A stretch of DNA of 15,583 bases from an uncultured Lacibacter sp. (GCF_946479605.1 NZ_CAMLGT010000060.1:1-15583), one strand, 5' to 3'. Counted from the stretch's first letter, positions 7,709 through 14,348 are shown. A program made the numbers and translations. Notes: generated by a model not told the origin, from the letters alone.

Positions 7709-8494
7709 CTAAAAGTATTGATAAGAAATAGCAGATGTTTGCGGCTGCTGACCTGCAACAGTTGTTTGCATGGTTGCGGACTTTGGCATTCCATTGCCAT
7801 GATACTGATAAGTATAGTTCACCGTTTCTTCCAAAGTACCATTCTTATCTTTATGCACTTCTGTTAACTGGTTGTTTGGCGATGCAGGAACCCATAACAG
7901 GTGAAGAATATCTCTTGCTGCAAACAAAGGATTTGGCTTGGTATCGAATGTATAATCCACAGTTCCGCTTGATACAAACTCGCCAGGATTTTGAAAATCA
8001 GGAGTAAAAAACTCAGCTTTAGAAACATTACCTGAACCTGTATGCTGGAATGCAAACTTCATAACCGGATCACCCGCATCATCTGTAATGATCACGCTCT
8101 TTAATAAACCATTGTCGTAATCGTATGTTGTTGTAAGAAGATGTGTTCCATCCAATGATTCAAACGTTGATTTCAACAATACAGTTCCTTCGTATTCAGG
8201 AACAATGCGAACATCATCATCTGAAACAATTGAACTGATCTTACCCTGTGCAGTATAACTCACCTGGTAATTCACAAGACTGCCACTGGAGATAAGACCA
8301 TTCTTTACCGCCGCACTTTTGATGCTGCCATTTGCATTGTAGGTAAATGTGATCTCTTCATCGCCTGATGAAACTGTTTTAAGGATCGTGTTCTTATTCC
8401 CTTCCGATACAGGCTTTTTGCAGGAAACAGTAAAAAGAGAGGTGCTGACAATTAACGCAAGCATGAAGCCTGCAGGCTTTAAGTTGAATTTCAT
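7709..8494 (-). CDS. YD-repeat-type lipoprotein, function unknown (copy 1)
   Basis: A 261-aa secreted lipoprotein: a signal with lipobox F-T-V-S-C (C25) followed by K-K-P. The mature part consists of beta-strand repeats of the YD/RHS-like kind seen in Bacteroidota lipoproteins (probably the DUF4595 type): Y-N-A-N-G-S-I-K-S, Y-T-A-Q-G-K-I-S-S, Y-D-Y-D-N-G-L-L-K-S and Y-Q-Y-H-G-N-G-M-P-K. The reading frame extends upstream to 8560, but the ATG at 8494 gives a standard signal peptide. It has the same length and layout as the lipoprotein at 10159-10944, so the two are probably paralogs. A CACAT-N4-ATGTG promoter lies upstream and a strong terminator downstream, so it is probably a one-gene transcript. 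Its role is unknown. Confidence 0.85.
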   Translation of the reverse strand: MKFNLKPAGFMLALIVSTSLFTVSCKKPVSEGNKNTILKTVSSGDEEITFTYNANGSIKSAAVKNGLISSGSLVNYQVSYTAQGKISSIVSDDDVRIVPEYEGTVLLKSTFESLDGTHLLTTTYDYDNGLLKSVIITDDAGDPVMKFAFQHTGSGNVSKAEFFTPDFQNPGEFVSSGTVDYTFDTKPNPLFAARDILHLLWVPASPNNQLTEVHKDKNGTLEETVNYTYQYHGNGMPKSATMQTTVAGQQPQTSAISYQYF

Positions 8495-8523
8495 AATAAT
8501 GATAAGGTTTAATAAATGTGTGA

Positions 8524-8569
8524 CAAAGATGCTGTTGCTAACGTTGCAGCACAACCGCATAAATATGTG
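8524..8569 (-). promoter_or_regulatory. Promoter A: CACAT-N4-ATGTG-type operator plus -7 element
   Basis: CGCAT-AAAT-ATGTG (8556-8569) is a near-palindrome with one mismatch. Thirty-two bases away (start to start in plus coordinates) the minus strand reads CATCTTTG (8531-8524), matching TAnnTTTG at five of six fixed positions. The geometry is identical to promoters B, C and D. The -7 element is about 30 bases upstream of the lipoprotein ATG at 8494. Confidence 0.6.
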
Positions 8570-8570
8570 A

Positions 8571-8597
8571 AATAAAAAAGACCTGTTGTGCAGGTCT
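8571..8597 (-). terminator. Intrinsic terminator in the gap after the S41 gene
   Basis: AGACCTG and CAGGTCT (8579-8585 with 8591-8597 on the plus strand) form a 7-bp stem with a 5-base loop. In minus-strand reading it is followed directly by a U-run (TTTTTTATT). It ends both the S41 peptidase transcript and any short RNA started at promoter B. Confidence 0.85.
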
Positions 8598-8638
8598 CAG
8601 GTGCTGGTTAGCGCTTGTAAATCTTCTGTGATTATGAC
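8571..8638 (-). ncRNA. Candidate small RNA, 3' region of the S41 gene
   Basis: Promoter B (8643-8688) would start transcription near 8636-8640, and the terminator at 8571-8597 would stop it, giving an RNA of about 65-70 nt. The short stretch has no ATG in the transcribed direction, so it is unlikely to encode a peptide. The 5' end is estimated from promoter geometry. It could instead simply be a 3' UTR. Confidence 0.4.
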
Positions 8639-8642
8639 GATG

Positions 8643-8688
8643 TAAAGATGCACTTATTATAGTTTGTGCACTATCGCATGAATATGTG
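8643..8688 (-). promoter_or_regulatory. Promoter B: CACAT-N4-ATGTG-type operator inside the S41 3' region
   Basis: CGCAT-GAAT-ATGTG (8675-8688), flanked by T and A, is an operator with one mismatch. The minus strand reads CATCTTTA (8650-8643) at the same 32-base offset as at A, C and D. No coding start follows; a terminator does, about 50 bases further on. Confidence 0.5.
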
Positions 8689-8739
8689 ATTTGCATGTCT
8701 TTAACAGTTCAAAACGTTTCGCTATCGATAGCTGTATTC

Positions 8740-10041
8740 TCATTTTACAACAATCACTGAATTCATGTACCCATTTTCCTCTTCCAATTCCTTATTACCC
8801 GGATCAGTAATCCACTGCCCATCTACAATAAACTTGTACAAATGTTTGCCCGGCTCTGCCACAGTTTCAGCAATCCATTCATTTCCCTGCCGCTTCATTT
8901 TTACAGAAGTGGCCGACCAATGATTAAACCCACCTGCCACAAACACATTGCTTGCATTGGCATATCCTTTTAAGCGGAAACTCACTTTCACAAACTGTGG
9001 TTTTTCTTTTTCCACTATTATCAACAACCGCTTTAACTCTTCCTTCCATTTCGGGTTGGTTGTTGTTTGTAAACCATGCTGCATGGCCAGCATATGTGCT
9101 TTGTACAATGCCAGTCGTGATTCAATGAGTGTATCGGGTTGCACTCCCACTCCTTCCCAATTTGTTTTGGTAATGGGGTTCACTGCTTTGCCAACCGGTA
9201 AAAACATATTGAAATGAGCTGTGATGTTGACCGAGCCACCGGGATTGGCACCACCTCCTGTTACTTCTCCAATAATGGTTGCCCGCTTTAAATTTTTAAG
9301 ATCATAGGCCATTTCTTCTGCACCGGAGAAAGTGCGGTTGCTGGTTAAAATATACACCGGCTTGTTAAGATATTTTTTGCCCGGCACTACCACCTGCGTC
9401 CATGTTTGTTGTGTAAAATTTCCTTCTCGCCAGTACAGATCGTTCAGGTGTGTTTTATCAGCAAAGAAATAACTGCACAGGAAAGGGATCACATTATCAC
9501 TCATTGCACCACCGCACTTACGGAAATCAATGATCAAAGCATCGGTATGCTGCACATAATTCATCATGGCAGCATAAAAATCGCCGGCATATTCTATTCC
9601 GCATAAAAATTTAAAATCAATATAGCCGATATTTCCTTTCAGCACTTCCAGCTTTGTTACGCCATAATTTTCCAGCCGAAGAAACTCCACATAGCCTTTC
9701 TTTTCTTCTTCGGATATCTTCATGATATTACCACGCTCAACCGGCAATGCCTGTGCTGAATAGCGGATGGTTACATGTTTGTCATTACAAATGCTGCGAA
9801 CATCAGCTGTAAGCTTTGCTGCAAACTCATCGCCATTGGAAATAGAATTGTACACATCAGCAGCCTGCTGTTTGCGCAAAAACTGTTCGATCTGTTTTGC
9901 TGTTTCAGGAAAAGTATAACGCTCATTCATCAGCTTCACGAGACTGTCAACTGTTTCTGCTTTTTGCTGTTGCGTGAGCTGTGCTTGAACTGTGGAAAGA
10001 AATAATGAACAAAAAATGATAAGGTTTACGATCTGTTTCAT
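8740..10041 (-). CDS. Secreted S41-family peptidase with C-terminal CBM48-like domain
   Basis: A 433-aa exported protein with a signal peptide ending near A-Q-A-Q (residues 18-21). Residues about 25-90 form the N-terminal helical domain of IRBP/Tsp-like S41 proteins. The catalytic domain is about 100-310, with I-D-F-R-K-C-G-G (171-178), T-F-S-G-A-E-E (237-243, likely nucleophile S239) and G-E-V-T-G-G-G (258-264). H89 in N-D-K-H-V may belong to the active site. No clear PDZ domain is seen. Residues about 350-433 are an immunoglobulin-like glycogen-binding (AMPK/CBM48) domain: V-A-G-G-F-N-H-W (368-375), W-I-A-E-T, Y-K-F-I-V-D-G-Q-W (402-410) and D-P. This peptidase-CBM48 pairing is unusual. The substrate is unknown. 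The gene has its own operator-promoter (C) and shares the terminator at 8571-8597. Confidence 0.9.
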   Translation of the reverse strand: MKQIVNLIIFCSLFLSTVQAQLTQQQKAETVDSLVKLMNERYTFPETAKQIEQFLRKQQAADVYNSISNGDEFAAKLTADVRSICNDKHVTIRYSAQALPVERGNIMKISEEEKKGYVEFLRLENYGVTKLEVLKGNIGYIDFKFLCGIEYAGDFYAAMMNYVQHTDALIIDFRKCGGAMSDNVIPFLCSYFFADKTHLNDLYWREGNFTQQTWTQVVVPGKKYLNKPVYILTSNRTFSGAEEMAYDLKNLKRATIIGEVTGGGANPGGSVNITAHFNMFLPVGKAVNPITKTNWEGVGVQPDTLIESRLALYKAHMLAMQHGLQTTTNPKWKEELKRLLIIVEKEKPQFVKVSFRLKGYANASNVFVAGGFNHWSATSVKMKRQGNEWIAETVAEPGKHLYKFIVDGQWITDPGNKELEEENGYMNSVIVVK

Positions 10042-10054
10042 ACAGACATTTTAT

Positions 10055-10100
10055 CAAATGTACTCTGTATACGGTCTATCTTTTACCACATGAACATGTG
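10055..10100 (-). promoter_or_regulatory. Promoter C: perfect CACAT-N4-ATGTG operator plus TAnnTTTG
   Basis: The operator CACATGAACATGTG (10087-10100) has perfect arms. The minus strand reads TACATTTG (10062-10055), a full match to TAnnTTTG, at the same 32-base offset as the other sites. It is about 14 bases upstream of the S41 peptidase ATG. This is the best example of the promoter type in the window. Confidence 0.7.
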
Positions 10101-10121
10101 AAAGGGCCTTATAAAAGGCCC
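10101..10121 (-). terminator. Hairpin ending the three-gene envelope operon
   Basis: GGGCCTT (10104-10110) pairs with AAGGCCC (10115-10121) over a 4-base loop. In minus reading only TTTC follows, so the U-tract is short. It lies 38 bases after the stop of the lipoprotein gene at 10159 and abuts operator C, so bound regulator and terminator could interfere with each other. Confidence 0.6.
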
Positions 10122-10158
10122 CCTCGTAAAACCACACCAATCGAAAAACTTCCAATTA

Positions 10159-10944
10159 TTAGTATGTATATGAATAAGTAATTGTTATGGGGCTGATGCT
10201 TATTGTTCCTTTTTTTGTTGCAATCATGCCATCAGGGAAATATGTGTATTCAAACGTTTCTATCATGTCTATTGATCCATTTGGCAGAAATTCCCGTATA
10301 CGTTTTGGATTATTGATCATTACTGTTATACCGGGCAAATAAACCGGTGTGCCCATCAATAATTCAGGATTTCGCTTATCATCGTATTCATCAAAAAGAC
10401 TTCCACCAGTTGAGGTGAACGGATCTGTAACCAGGATGCGGTAAAACTGTTCTATCCGCTTTACATTACCATCCGCATGATATTCATACACCTGTTTGGT
10501 TTCAACCGGCTCGTTCTGCCAGGGATTATTAATATGTTCCACCCATTCAACCAATTGTCCTTTTGCATTGTAAGTGTAATTGATTGTAGTACGGTGTGTT
10601 CCGTTTTGAGTATAGTATTTCGTTGCTTTTACCTTCCCGTTTTCTACAACATATTCCAATCGTCCGCCGGGCGACTCTGCTTTTGTAATGACACCGTTTA
10701 CATAAGTAAAATCGGTCACTATCCTTGTTATGCCACCTGAACCAAGAAACTGTGAAGTATACTGTGTAAGAAAATGCTGGCTGTTATAAGCATATTCTCT
10801 GAACTCATTTTCTGCGTTCGCAATTTTTGACACATACCGGGGCATCGGTTCAATAGGTTTTTCACCAGTGTCAGGGTTGTTTGGTTTTTTGCAGGAAACT
10901 GAAAGCAGTAATCCTCCAATCAGAAATAAATAAATGTTACGCAT
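10159..10944 (-). CDS. YD-repeat-type lipoprotein, function unknown (copy 2)
   Basis: A 261-aa lipoprotein with signal and lipobox L-S-V-S-C (C18), then K-K-P-N. The mature part has strand-turn repeats: Y-A-Y-N-S-Q-H-F-L-T, Y-T-Y-N-A-K-G-Q-L-V-E, Y-E-Y-H-A-D-G-N-V-K-R and F-L-P-N-G-S-I-D. It also has the E-Y-D-D-K-R-N-P-E segment and ends Y-S-Y-T-Y. It shares exact length, order of repeats and a D-x-K-x-N-P element with the lipoprotein at 7709-8494, but the sequences have diverged well. It starts 15 bases after the beta-lactamase-like gene and is the last gene of the operon that begins at promoter D. No enzymatic motif is seen. Confidence 0.85.
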   Translation of the reverse strand: MRNIYLFLIGGLLLSVSCKKPNNPDTGEKPIEPMPRYVSKIANAENEFREYAYNSQHFLTQYTSQFLGSGGITRIVTDFTYVNGVITKAESPGGRLEYVVENGKVKATKYYTQNGTHRTTINYTYNAKGQLVEWVEHINNPWQNEPVETKQVYEYHADGNVKRIEQFYRILVTDPFTSTGGSLFDEYDDKRNPELLMGTPVYLPGITVMINNPKRIREFLPNGSIDMIETFEYTYFPDGMIATKKGTISISPITITYSYTY

Positions 10945-10959
10945 ATTTTTTGTTTTTTA

Positions 10960-12156
10960 TTAGCGCCAGGTTGCAACATAGCGGCTCAGATCAATTTTCA
11001 TATCACTTGTTTTAAACAGGTACTCACCAAATAACTGTCTTCCTGCGTTCATAGTAATAAACAGGTAAGTATTATTTGCAGGCACATAGAGCACCTGTGT
11101 TGTAGCACCAAGTCCATCACCTTCATGACCGTATGTAACAGTGGGAACTGTTTTGTTATAAGAGCCAAAATATTCAAGCCCTAAGCCATAGTCGGGTTCT
11201 GTACTTTCTTTACCCTGTATCCATGTGCGCATTTCAGTAAGCGATTCGGGAGAAAGAATATACCCATTAACCAGCGCTTCCATAAACCTGATCACATCAT
11301 GCCCATTGGCTGCAATACCACCATAGCCCTGCAATCCTTTCGCAATGGTATTATGCCATTTGGTTACATTTTCAAGCTGTCCGTTATTGTATCGCTCAAA
11401 ATAATAATTGGGAAATCCCAGAGATAATATCTGCTCATCGGTTACAGAATAATAAGTATGTGTAAGATGCAAGGGATCCAGTATTTCCTCCTTCAGCAAC
11501 TGAGCATAAGGTTTAGCCGCTGCTTTTTCCACCACCCATTGCAATAATGTGTACCCAGTGTTACTGTAAAGAAAATCAGTACCCGGCTCAAACATGGCAG
11601 GTTTATGATGAATGAATTCCAGCTTTCGCTCAAGTGAAAGTTGTGTAAACGGATTATTGATCTGGTATATCTGAAACGTGGGTTCACTTGTATGATTTCG
11701 CAACCCTGCACTATGATTCATCAACTGCCGAACAGTGATCTTATTTGCATTGGGTATAGGGCTCAATACTGATGCAGAAAGATATGTGCTGATCTTTGCA
11801 TCAAGATCAAGCAATCCCTTTTCCTTTAAGCGCAGAGCAACTACAGCAAGATATGTTTTCGAAATACTGTAGATCCATGCAGTCATACCATCAGTAACAG
11901 GTGTTTTATTTTCCAGTTTGGCGTAACCACTGTTTACCACAAATAAGCCATCTGCATTTTTTACCATTACCTGTACACCCGGTATTCCCTTTGTGGCATA
12001 TTTATTTACCAGGTAAATAAGACTATCCTTCATCGGATGATCGTTGTTAACCGGAAGGCTTTCATCAGTAACACTTACGGGAGTGCTGTAAATATCTTTT
12101 CGACACGACTGCAGGAATAAAGCTGCAAGTACAAGGAAACTAAAAATTTGTTTCAT
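10960..12156 (-). CDS. Class C beta-lactamase/DD-peptidase-fold lipoprotein (serine hydrolase)
   Basis: A 398-aa lipoprotein with signal MKQIFSFLVLAALFLQSC (C18), so anchored in the envelope. The serine hydrolase domain (about residues 43-375) has the three active-site elements of the penicillin-binding/beta-lactamase fold: S97-I-S-K100 (S-x-x-K), Y197-S-N199 (Y-x-N) and H344-E-G346 in place of KTG. The HxG form is common in class C-related esterases and D-alanyl-D-alanine carboxypeptidase-like enzymes (Pfam Beta-lactamase). Substrate cannot be told from sequence: a peptidase or esterase on cell-wall or peptide substrates is as likely as a true beta-lactamase. It sits 26 bases after the outer-membrane barrel gene and 15 bases before the lipoprotein gene, in one probable operon. 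Confidence 0.92.
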   Translation of the reverse strand: MKQIFSFLVLAALFLQSCRKDIYSTPVSVTDESLPVNNDHPMKDSLIYLVNKYATKGIPGVQVMVKNADGLFVVNSGYAKLENKTPVTDGMTAWIYSISKTYLAVVALRLKEKGLLDLDAKISTYLSASVLSPIPNANKITVRQLMNHSAGLRNHTSEPTFQIYQINNPFTQLSLERKLEFIHHKPAMFEPGTDFLYSNTGYTLLQWVVEKAAAKPYAQLLKEEILDPLHLTHTYYSVTDEQILSLGFPNYYFERYNNGQLENVTKWHNTIAKGLQGYGGIAANGHDVIRFMEALVNGYILSPESLTEMRTWIQGKESTEPDYGLGLEYFGSYNKTVPTVTYGHEGDGLGATTQVLYVPANNTYLFITMNAGRQLFGEYLFKTSDMKIDLSRYVATWR

Positions 12157-12182
12157 ATAATTTGTAAAAAGGTTAGCAATAG

Positions 12183-12773
12183 TTATTTCTCAGAAGAAAA
12201 TTTTACACCCAGTAAAAAGTAAGAAGAAGGTAAGGGTGTAAGATCGGGTGAGTAACGAAACAAGGCATTAATCTGGTATGCTGCGTAAGGCGTAAACAAT
12301 CCTGCCTTTGTTTTTATACCACGGTAACCGATACTCATTACTATTGGCAACTGTATTACTCCTTTGGTTGCCTTACCTTCCACCCACTCAGTTCCGTTCC
12401 ATTTAAACGGTACCGAAGGATAAAATGATAACTGGTAGCCTGCTCCTGCGCCAATACCAAACTCAATATGTTTTGCCACAACAGGATTGTATTGAAAAAC
12501 TGCCTGTGTAAACAATGCATCGCCCTGTTTGTTATGACGGTTGTACCCTGCACGAAATGAAAGGCCGATCGTATTTCTTGCATTAAGTGGTTTGTGTACA
12601 CCGGCAAGTGCTACAGTTTGTAATCCTGAAAGTTCTGATTTCAGGAACGGTGCGTAATATGACTGTACACCTGCTGCAAGTTCAAAACGTAAAGTTTTTT
12701 GTTGTTGTGCCGTTACAGTTGAAGCAACAGTTAACTGTAAAACGGATAAAATGATGATAAGGTTTAATTTCAT
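12183..12773 (-). CDS. Small outer-membrane beta-barrel-like protein
   Basis: A 196-aa exported protein with a signal peptide ending at T-V-T-A-Q (about residue 22). The rest alternates hydrophobic and polar residues in strands rich in Gly, Tyr and Phe (L-R-F-E-L-A-A-G-V, I-G-L-S-F-R-A-G-Y-N, I-E-F-G-I-G-A-G-A-G-Y, Y-A-A-Y-Q-I-N-A-L-F-R-Y), as in 8-10 strand outer-membrane barrels. The last strand, Y-F-L-L-G-V-K-F, is followed by S-S-E-K. I do not recognise a specific family. It is the first gene after promoter D, followed by the beta-lactamase-like and YD-lipoprotein genes. Confidence 0.8.
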   Translation of the reverse strand: MKLNLIIILSVLQLTVASTVTAQQQKTLRFELAAGVQSYYAPFLKSELSGLQTVALAGVHKPLNARNTIGLSFRAGYNRHNKQGDALFTQAVFQYNPVVAKHIEFGIGAGAGYQLSFYPSVPFKWNGTEWVEGKATKGVIQLPIVMSIGYRGIKTKAGLFTPYAAYQINALFRYSPDLTPLPSSYFLLGVKFSSEK

Positions 12774-12793
12774 GGTCGCTGTTAATTACTTTA

Positions 12794-12839
12794 CAAATGT
12801 TCAATAATTCCGGTTGCTCACAAACCACATAATGATGTG
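12794..12839 (-). promoter_or_regulatory. Promoter D: perfect CACAT-N4-ATGTG operator, -33 and -7 elements
   Basis: The operator CACATAATGATGTG (12826-12839) has perfect arms. The minus strand then reads TTTG (12824-12821, a -33-like element) and AACATTTG (12801-12794, five of six fixed TAnnTTTG positions). Operator to -7 offset is 32 bases, as at A, B and C. It lies 20 bases upstream of the barrel gene ATG and would drive the operon 12773-10159. Confidence 0.65.
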
Positions 12840-12866
12840 AATATGCAGTGGCAAAAATTTACCTTT

Positions 12867-13478
12867 TCAAATGAGCTGCATTTTTCCTGCAAGCAATGTA
12901 TCAGGCACCTGTTTCATTTTTACCTGTTGAAGTGCATGTTCAATCTGCAGGAAATGGCGTTGCTCATGTGCAATAAAAAAACGGAAGGTATCACCCAGTT
13001 TCAATCGTATCAGTTTCGTGAGCGAAATGGGAATGCGGTTGTATTCCAGGTTTGCTGTGCGTGCTATCTGCAAAAGATTCAGCAGATGATACTGGTGACT
13101 GATAAACTCGTCGAGCATAACAGTTGCATCGGGCTGTGCTGATGGCACTGCATTTGCCGGTGCTTTCATCTTTCCTTTGATCTCATTTTCATCTGAAGGT
13201 TTCATGAGGTTGGTAAAATACTCGCCCAGCCAACCGGATGTAAACTCTTCGTTTGGTCCCGATTGATTATGATGAAGTTTTTGTTCAATGGCTGTAATGT
13301 AATAACGGGCATAAATATTCAGATGTTCCAACACCTGTGCCACGCTCCATTTGCCTGCACCAGGTTGTGTTTGTAATAAAGCTGTATTTGTTTTCTTCAA
13401 TACGGCACAATGCAGAAGCACAGTACGCACATCGGCTTGCAGGAGCTCTAAAAGTGTATTGCTGTTGATCTTTTTCAT
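12867..13478 (-). CDS. DinB-family four-helix-bundle protein
   Basis: A 203-aa cytoplasmic protein of the DinB/DinB_2 (YfiT-like) superfamily, metal-binding four-helix bundles that include thiol transferases and damage-induced proteins. Numbering from the chosen ATG, the expected metal ligands are H52 (V-L-E-H-L-N), H171 and H175 (A-H-E-Q-R-H-F-L-Q-I-E). G-K-W-S-V-A-Q-V-L-E-H is the typical first motif. An in-frame TTG at 13496 is less likely than the ATG at 13478, which begins MKKINSNTL. The gene follows the second Crp-family regulator by 67 bases, a gap holding a palindrome and a possible -7 element, so it may have its own promoter. The reaction is unknown. Confidence 0.88.
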   Translation of the reverse strand: MKKINSNTLLELLQADVRTVLLHCAVLKKTNTALLQTQPGAGKWSVAQVLEHLNIYARYYITAIEQKLHHNQSGPNEEFTSGWLGEYFTNLMKPSDENEIKGKMKAPANAVPSAQPDATVMLDEFISHQYHLLNLLQIARTANLEYNRIPISLTKLIRLKLGDTFRFFIAHEQRHFLQIEHALQQVKMKQVPDTLLAGKMQLI

Positions 13479-13493
13479 TTGCTGAATTTTAAA

Positions 13494-13537
13494 CAAATTT
13501 CAGCTGTTGCACAAAGATCATTGTTGGTATATACCAA
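13494..13537 (-). promoter_or_regulatory. Palindrome TTGGT-ATAT-ACCAA with -7-like element before the DinB-family gene
   Basis: TTGGTATATACCAA (13524-13537) is a perfect 14-base palindrome with 5-4-5 spacing. The minus strand reads GAAATTTG (13501-13494), five of six fixed TAnnTTTG positions, 36.5 bases from the palindrome centre, the same distance as at the cytochrome c promoter. The ATG is 15 bases further on. The palindrome differs from the CACAT operator, so a different regulator is implied. Confidence 0.45.
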
Positions 13538-13545
13538 GATTTCTG

Positions 13546-14124
13546 TTACAAACGGACTGTTCCTAATAATTTGCTGAAGTTGGTGGCATCCATACCCAGG
13601 TAAGAGGCAATGTATTTGTGCGGCACAAGGTTCAGTATATGCGGGCTGCGCTTGAGCAATGTCCTGAATTTTTCTTCATTGCTGAAACACTGCAATTCAA
13701 TGTGCCGTTGCAACGCACCTTTTAATGCAAATGAAGTTGCTTTGAATAACAGCTGCTGAATATGTGGTGATGCCTGTACACGTTTCTGTACTTCATCGTA
13801 CGAAATACGGAGAAACCTACTGGCAGTTAATGTCTCCAAAAAATACAACGATGGCGTTTGTGTTAAAAAACTATCGGCCACACCGCTGAACGAAGGAGGA
13901 TATGTAAACACAATAGTTGCTTCTTTATTTCCATCACCAATATAAAAAGCACGCTGCACTCCTTCCAATACAAAATAAAGATAACGTTCCGTTTCACCGG
14001 CTGCGGTAAGAATGGTTTTACGTTTCAATGTAAGCGGTTGCCAGCCGGAGGTAAACTGCTCCAGCTCTTCCTGCGGAAGCGGATGAATCTGTTGAACAAA
14101 CTGTTGCAGCAATGCGGTTTCCAT
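13546..14124 (-). CDS. Crp-family regulator with short C-terminal HTH (second regulator)
   Basis: A 192-aa Crp/cNMP-binding-family transcription factor of the type common in Bacteroidota: a sensor beta-barrel (about residues 20-110, e.g. Y-L-Y-F-V-L-E-G-V), a long helix, and a C-terminal helix-turn-helix. The HTH reads L-V-P-H-K-Y-I-A-S-Y-L-G-M-D-A-T-N-F-S-K-L-L-G and ends six residues later without a full wing, which is usual for this subfamily. There is no FNR cysteine cluster. The ATG at 14124 (METALLQQF) is preferred; a TTG at 14142 is the in-frame alternative. CACAT-type sites E and F lie upstream, so it is a candidate regulator of the CACAT-N4-ATGTG sites and of itself. The ligand is unknown. 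Confidence 0.87.
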   Translation of the reverse strand: METALLQQFVQQIHPLPQEELEQFTSGWQPLTLKRKTILTAAGETERYLYFVLEGVQRAFYIGDGNKEATIVFTYPPSFSGVADSFLTQTPSLYFLETLTASRFLRISYDEVQKRVQASPHIQQLLFKATSFALKGALQRHIELQCFSNEEKFRTLLKRSPHILNLVPHKYIASYLGMDATNFSKLLGTVRL

Positions 14125-14229
14125 ACCGCTAAAGGTAAGCAATGAAATGTATTGCTGCTGCTATCAGTTATTCTCCGGATTGCACATACAATTGATAAGC
14201 AGGTAACGAACGTTGCTACCTGTTCTCAG

Positions 14230-14243
14230 CACGTATATATGCG
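14230..14243. promoter_or_regulatory. Site E: degenerate CACAT-N4-ATGTG operator
   Basis: CACGT-ATAT-ATGCG has one mismatch to consensus in each arm and the same flanking GAAA as sites A and C. At the 32-base offset the minus strand reads TACCTGCT, which keeps TA and the first T but not TTTG. It is the weakest of the six. Confidence 0.3.
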
Positions 14244-14295
14244 AAAGCATCAGATCGTTCATGATAAAAGGTTTAATGTATTAACGTAACAGATG

Positions 14296-14341
14296 TGAAG
14301 ATAGATTGCTGAAACGGCAACATCAATCACATAATAATGTC
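14296..14341 (-). promoter_or_regulatory. Site F: CACAT-N4-ATGTC operator with weak -7 element
   Basis: CACAT-AATA-ATGTC (14328-14341) has one mismatch, and the minus strand reads TATCTTCA (14303-14296) at the usual 32-base offset, four of six fixed TAnnTTTG positions. It lies just after the stop of the gene at 14349 and would give a leader of about 165 bases to the second Crp-family gene. Confidence 0.35.
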
Positions 14342-14348
14342 AATGCAG

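Larger units (their letters stand above)
14143..14348. other. Intergenic region upstream of the second Crp-family gene: hairpin and two degenerate operators
   Basis: No gene is seen in these 206 bases. CAGGTA (14200-14205) pairs with TACCTG (14217-14222) around a partly paired loop; there is no good U-tract, so it is a weak terminator for the gene at 14349 or a leader structure. Two operator-like sites flank it on the right (E and F, listed separately). Confidence 0.4.

Noticed and set aside
10960..12156. Antibiotic-resistance beta-lactamase call
   Set aside because: S-x-x-K, Y-S-N and H-E-G also fit carboxypeptidases and esterases of this fold; the lipoprotein anchor and operon give no support for a resistance role.
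8556..14341. CACAT repeats as mobile-element ends or a CRISPR-like array
   Set aside because: They are short 14-base palindromes spread over 6 kb with different lengths of DNA between, no transposase and no repeated spacers; promoter geometry explains them better.
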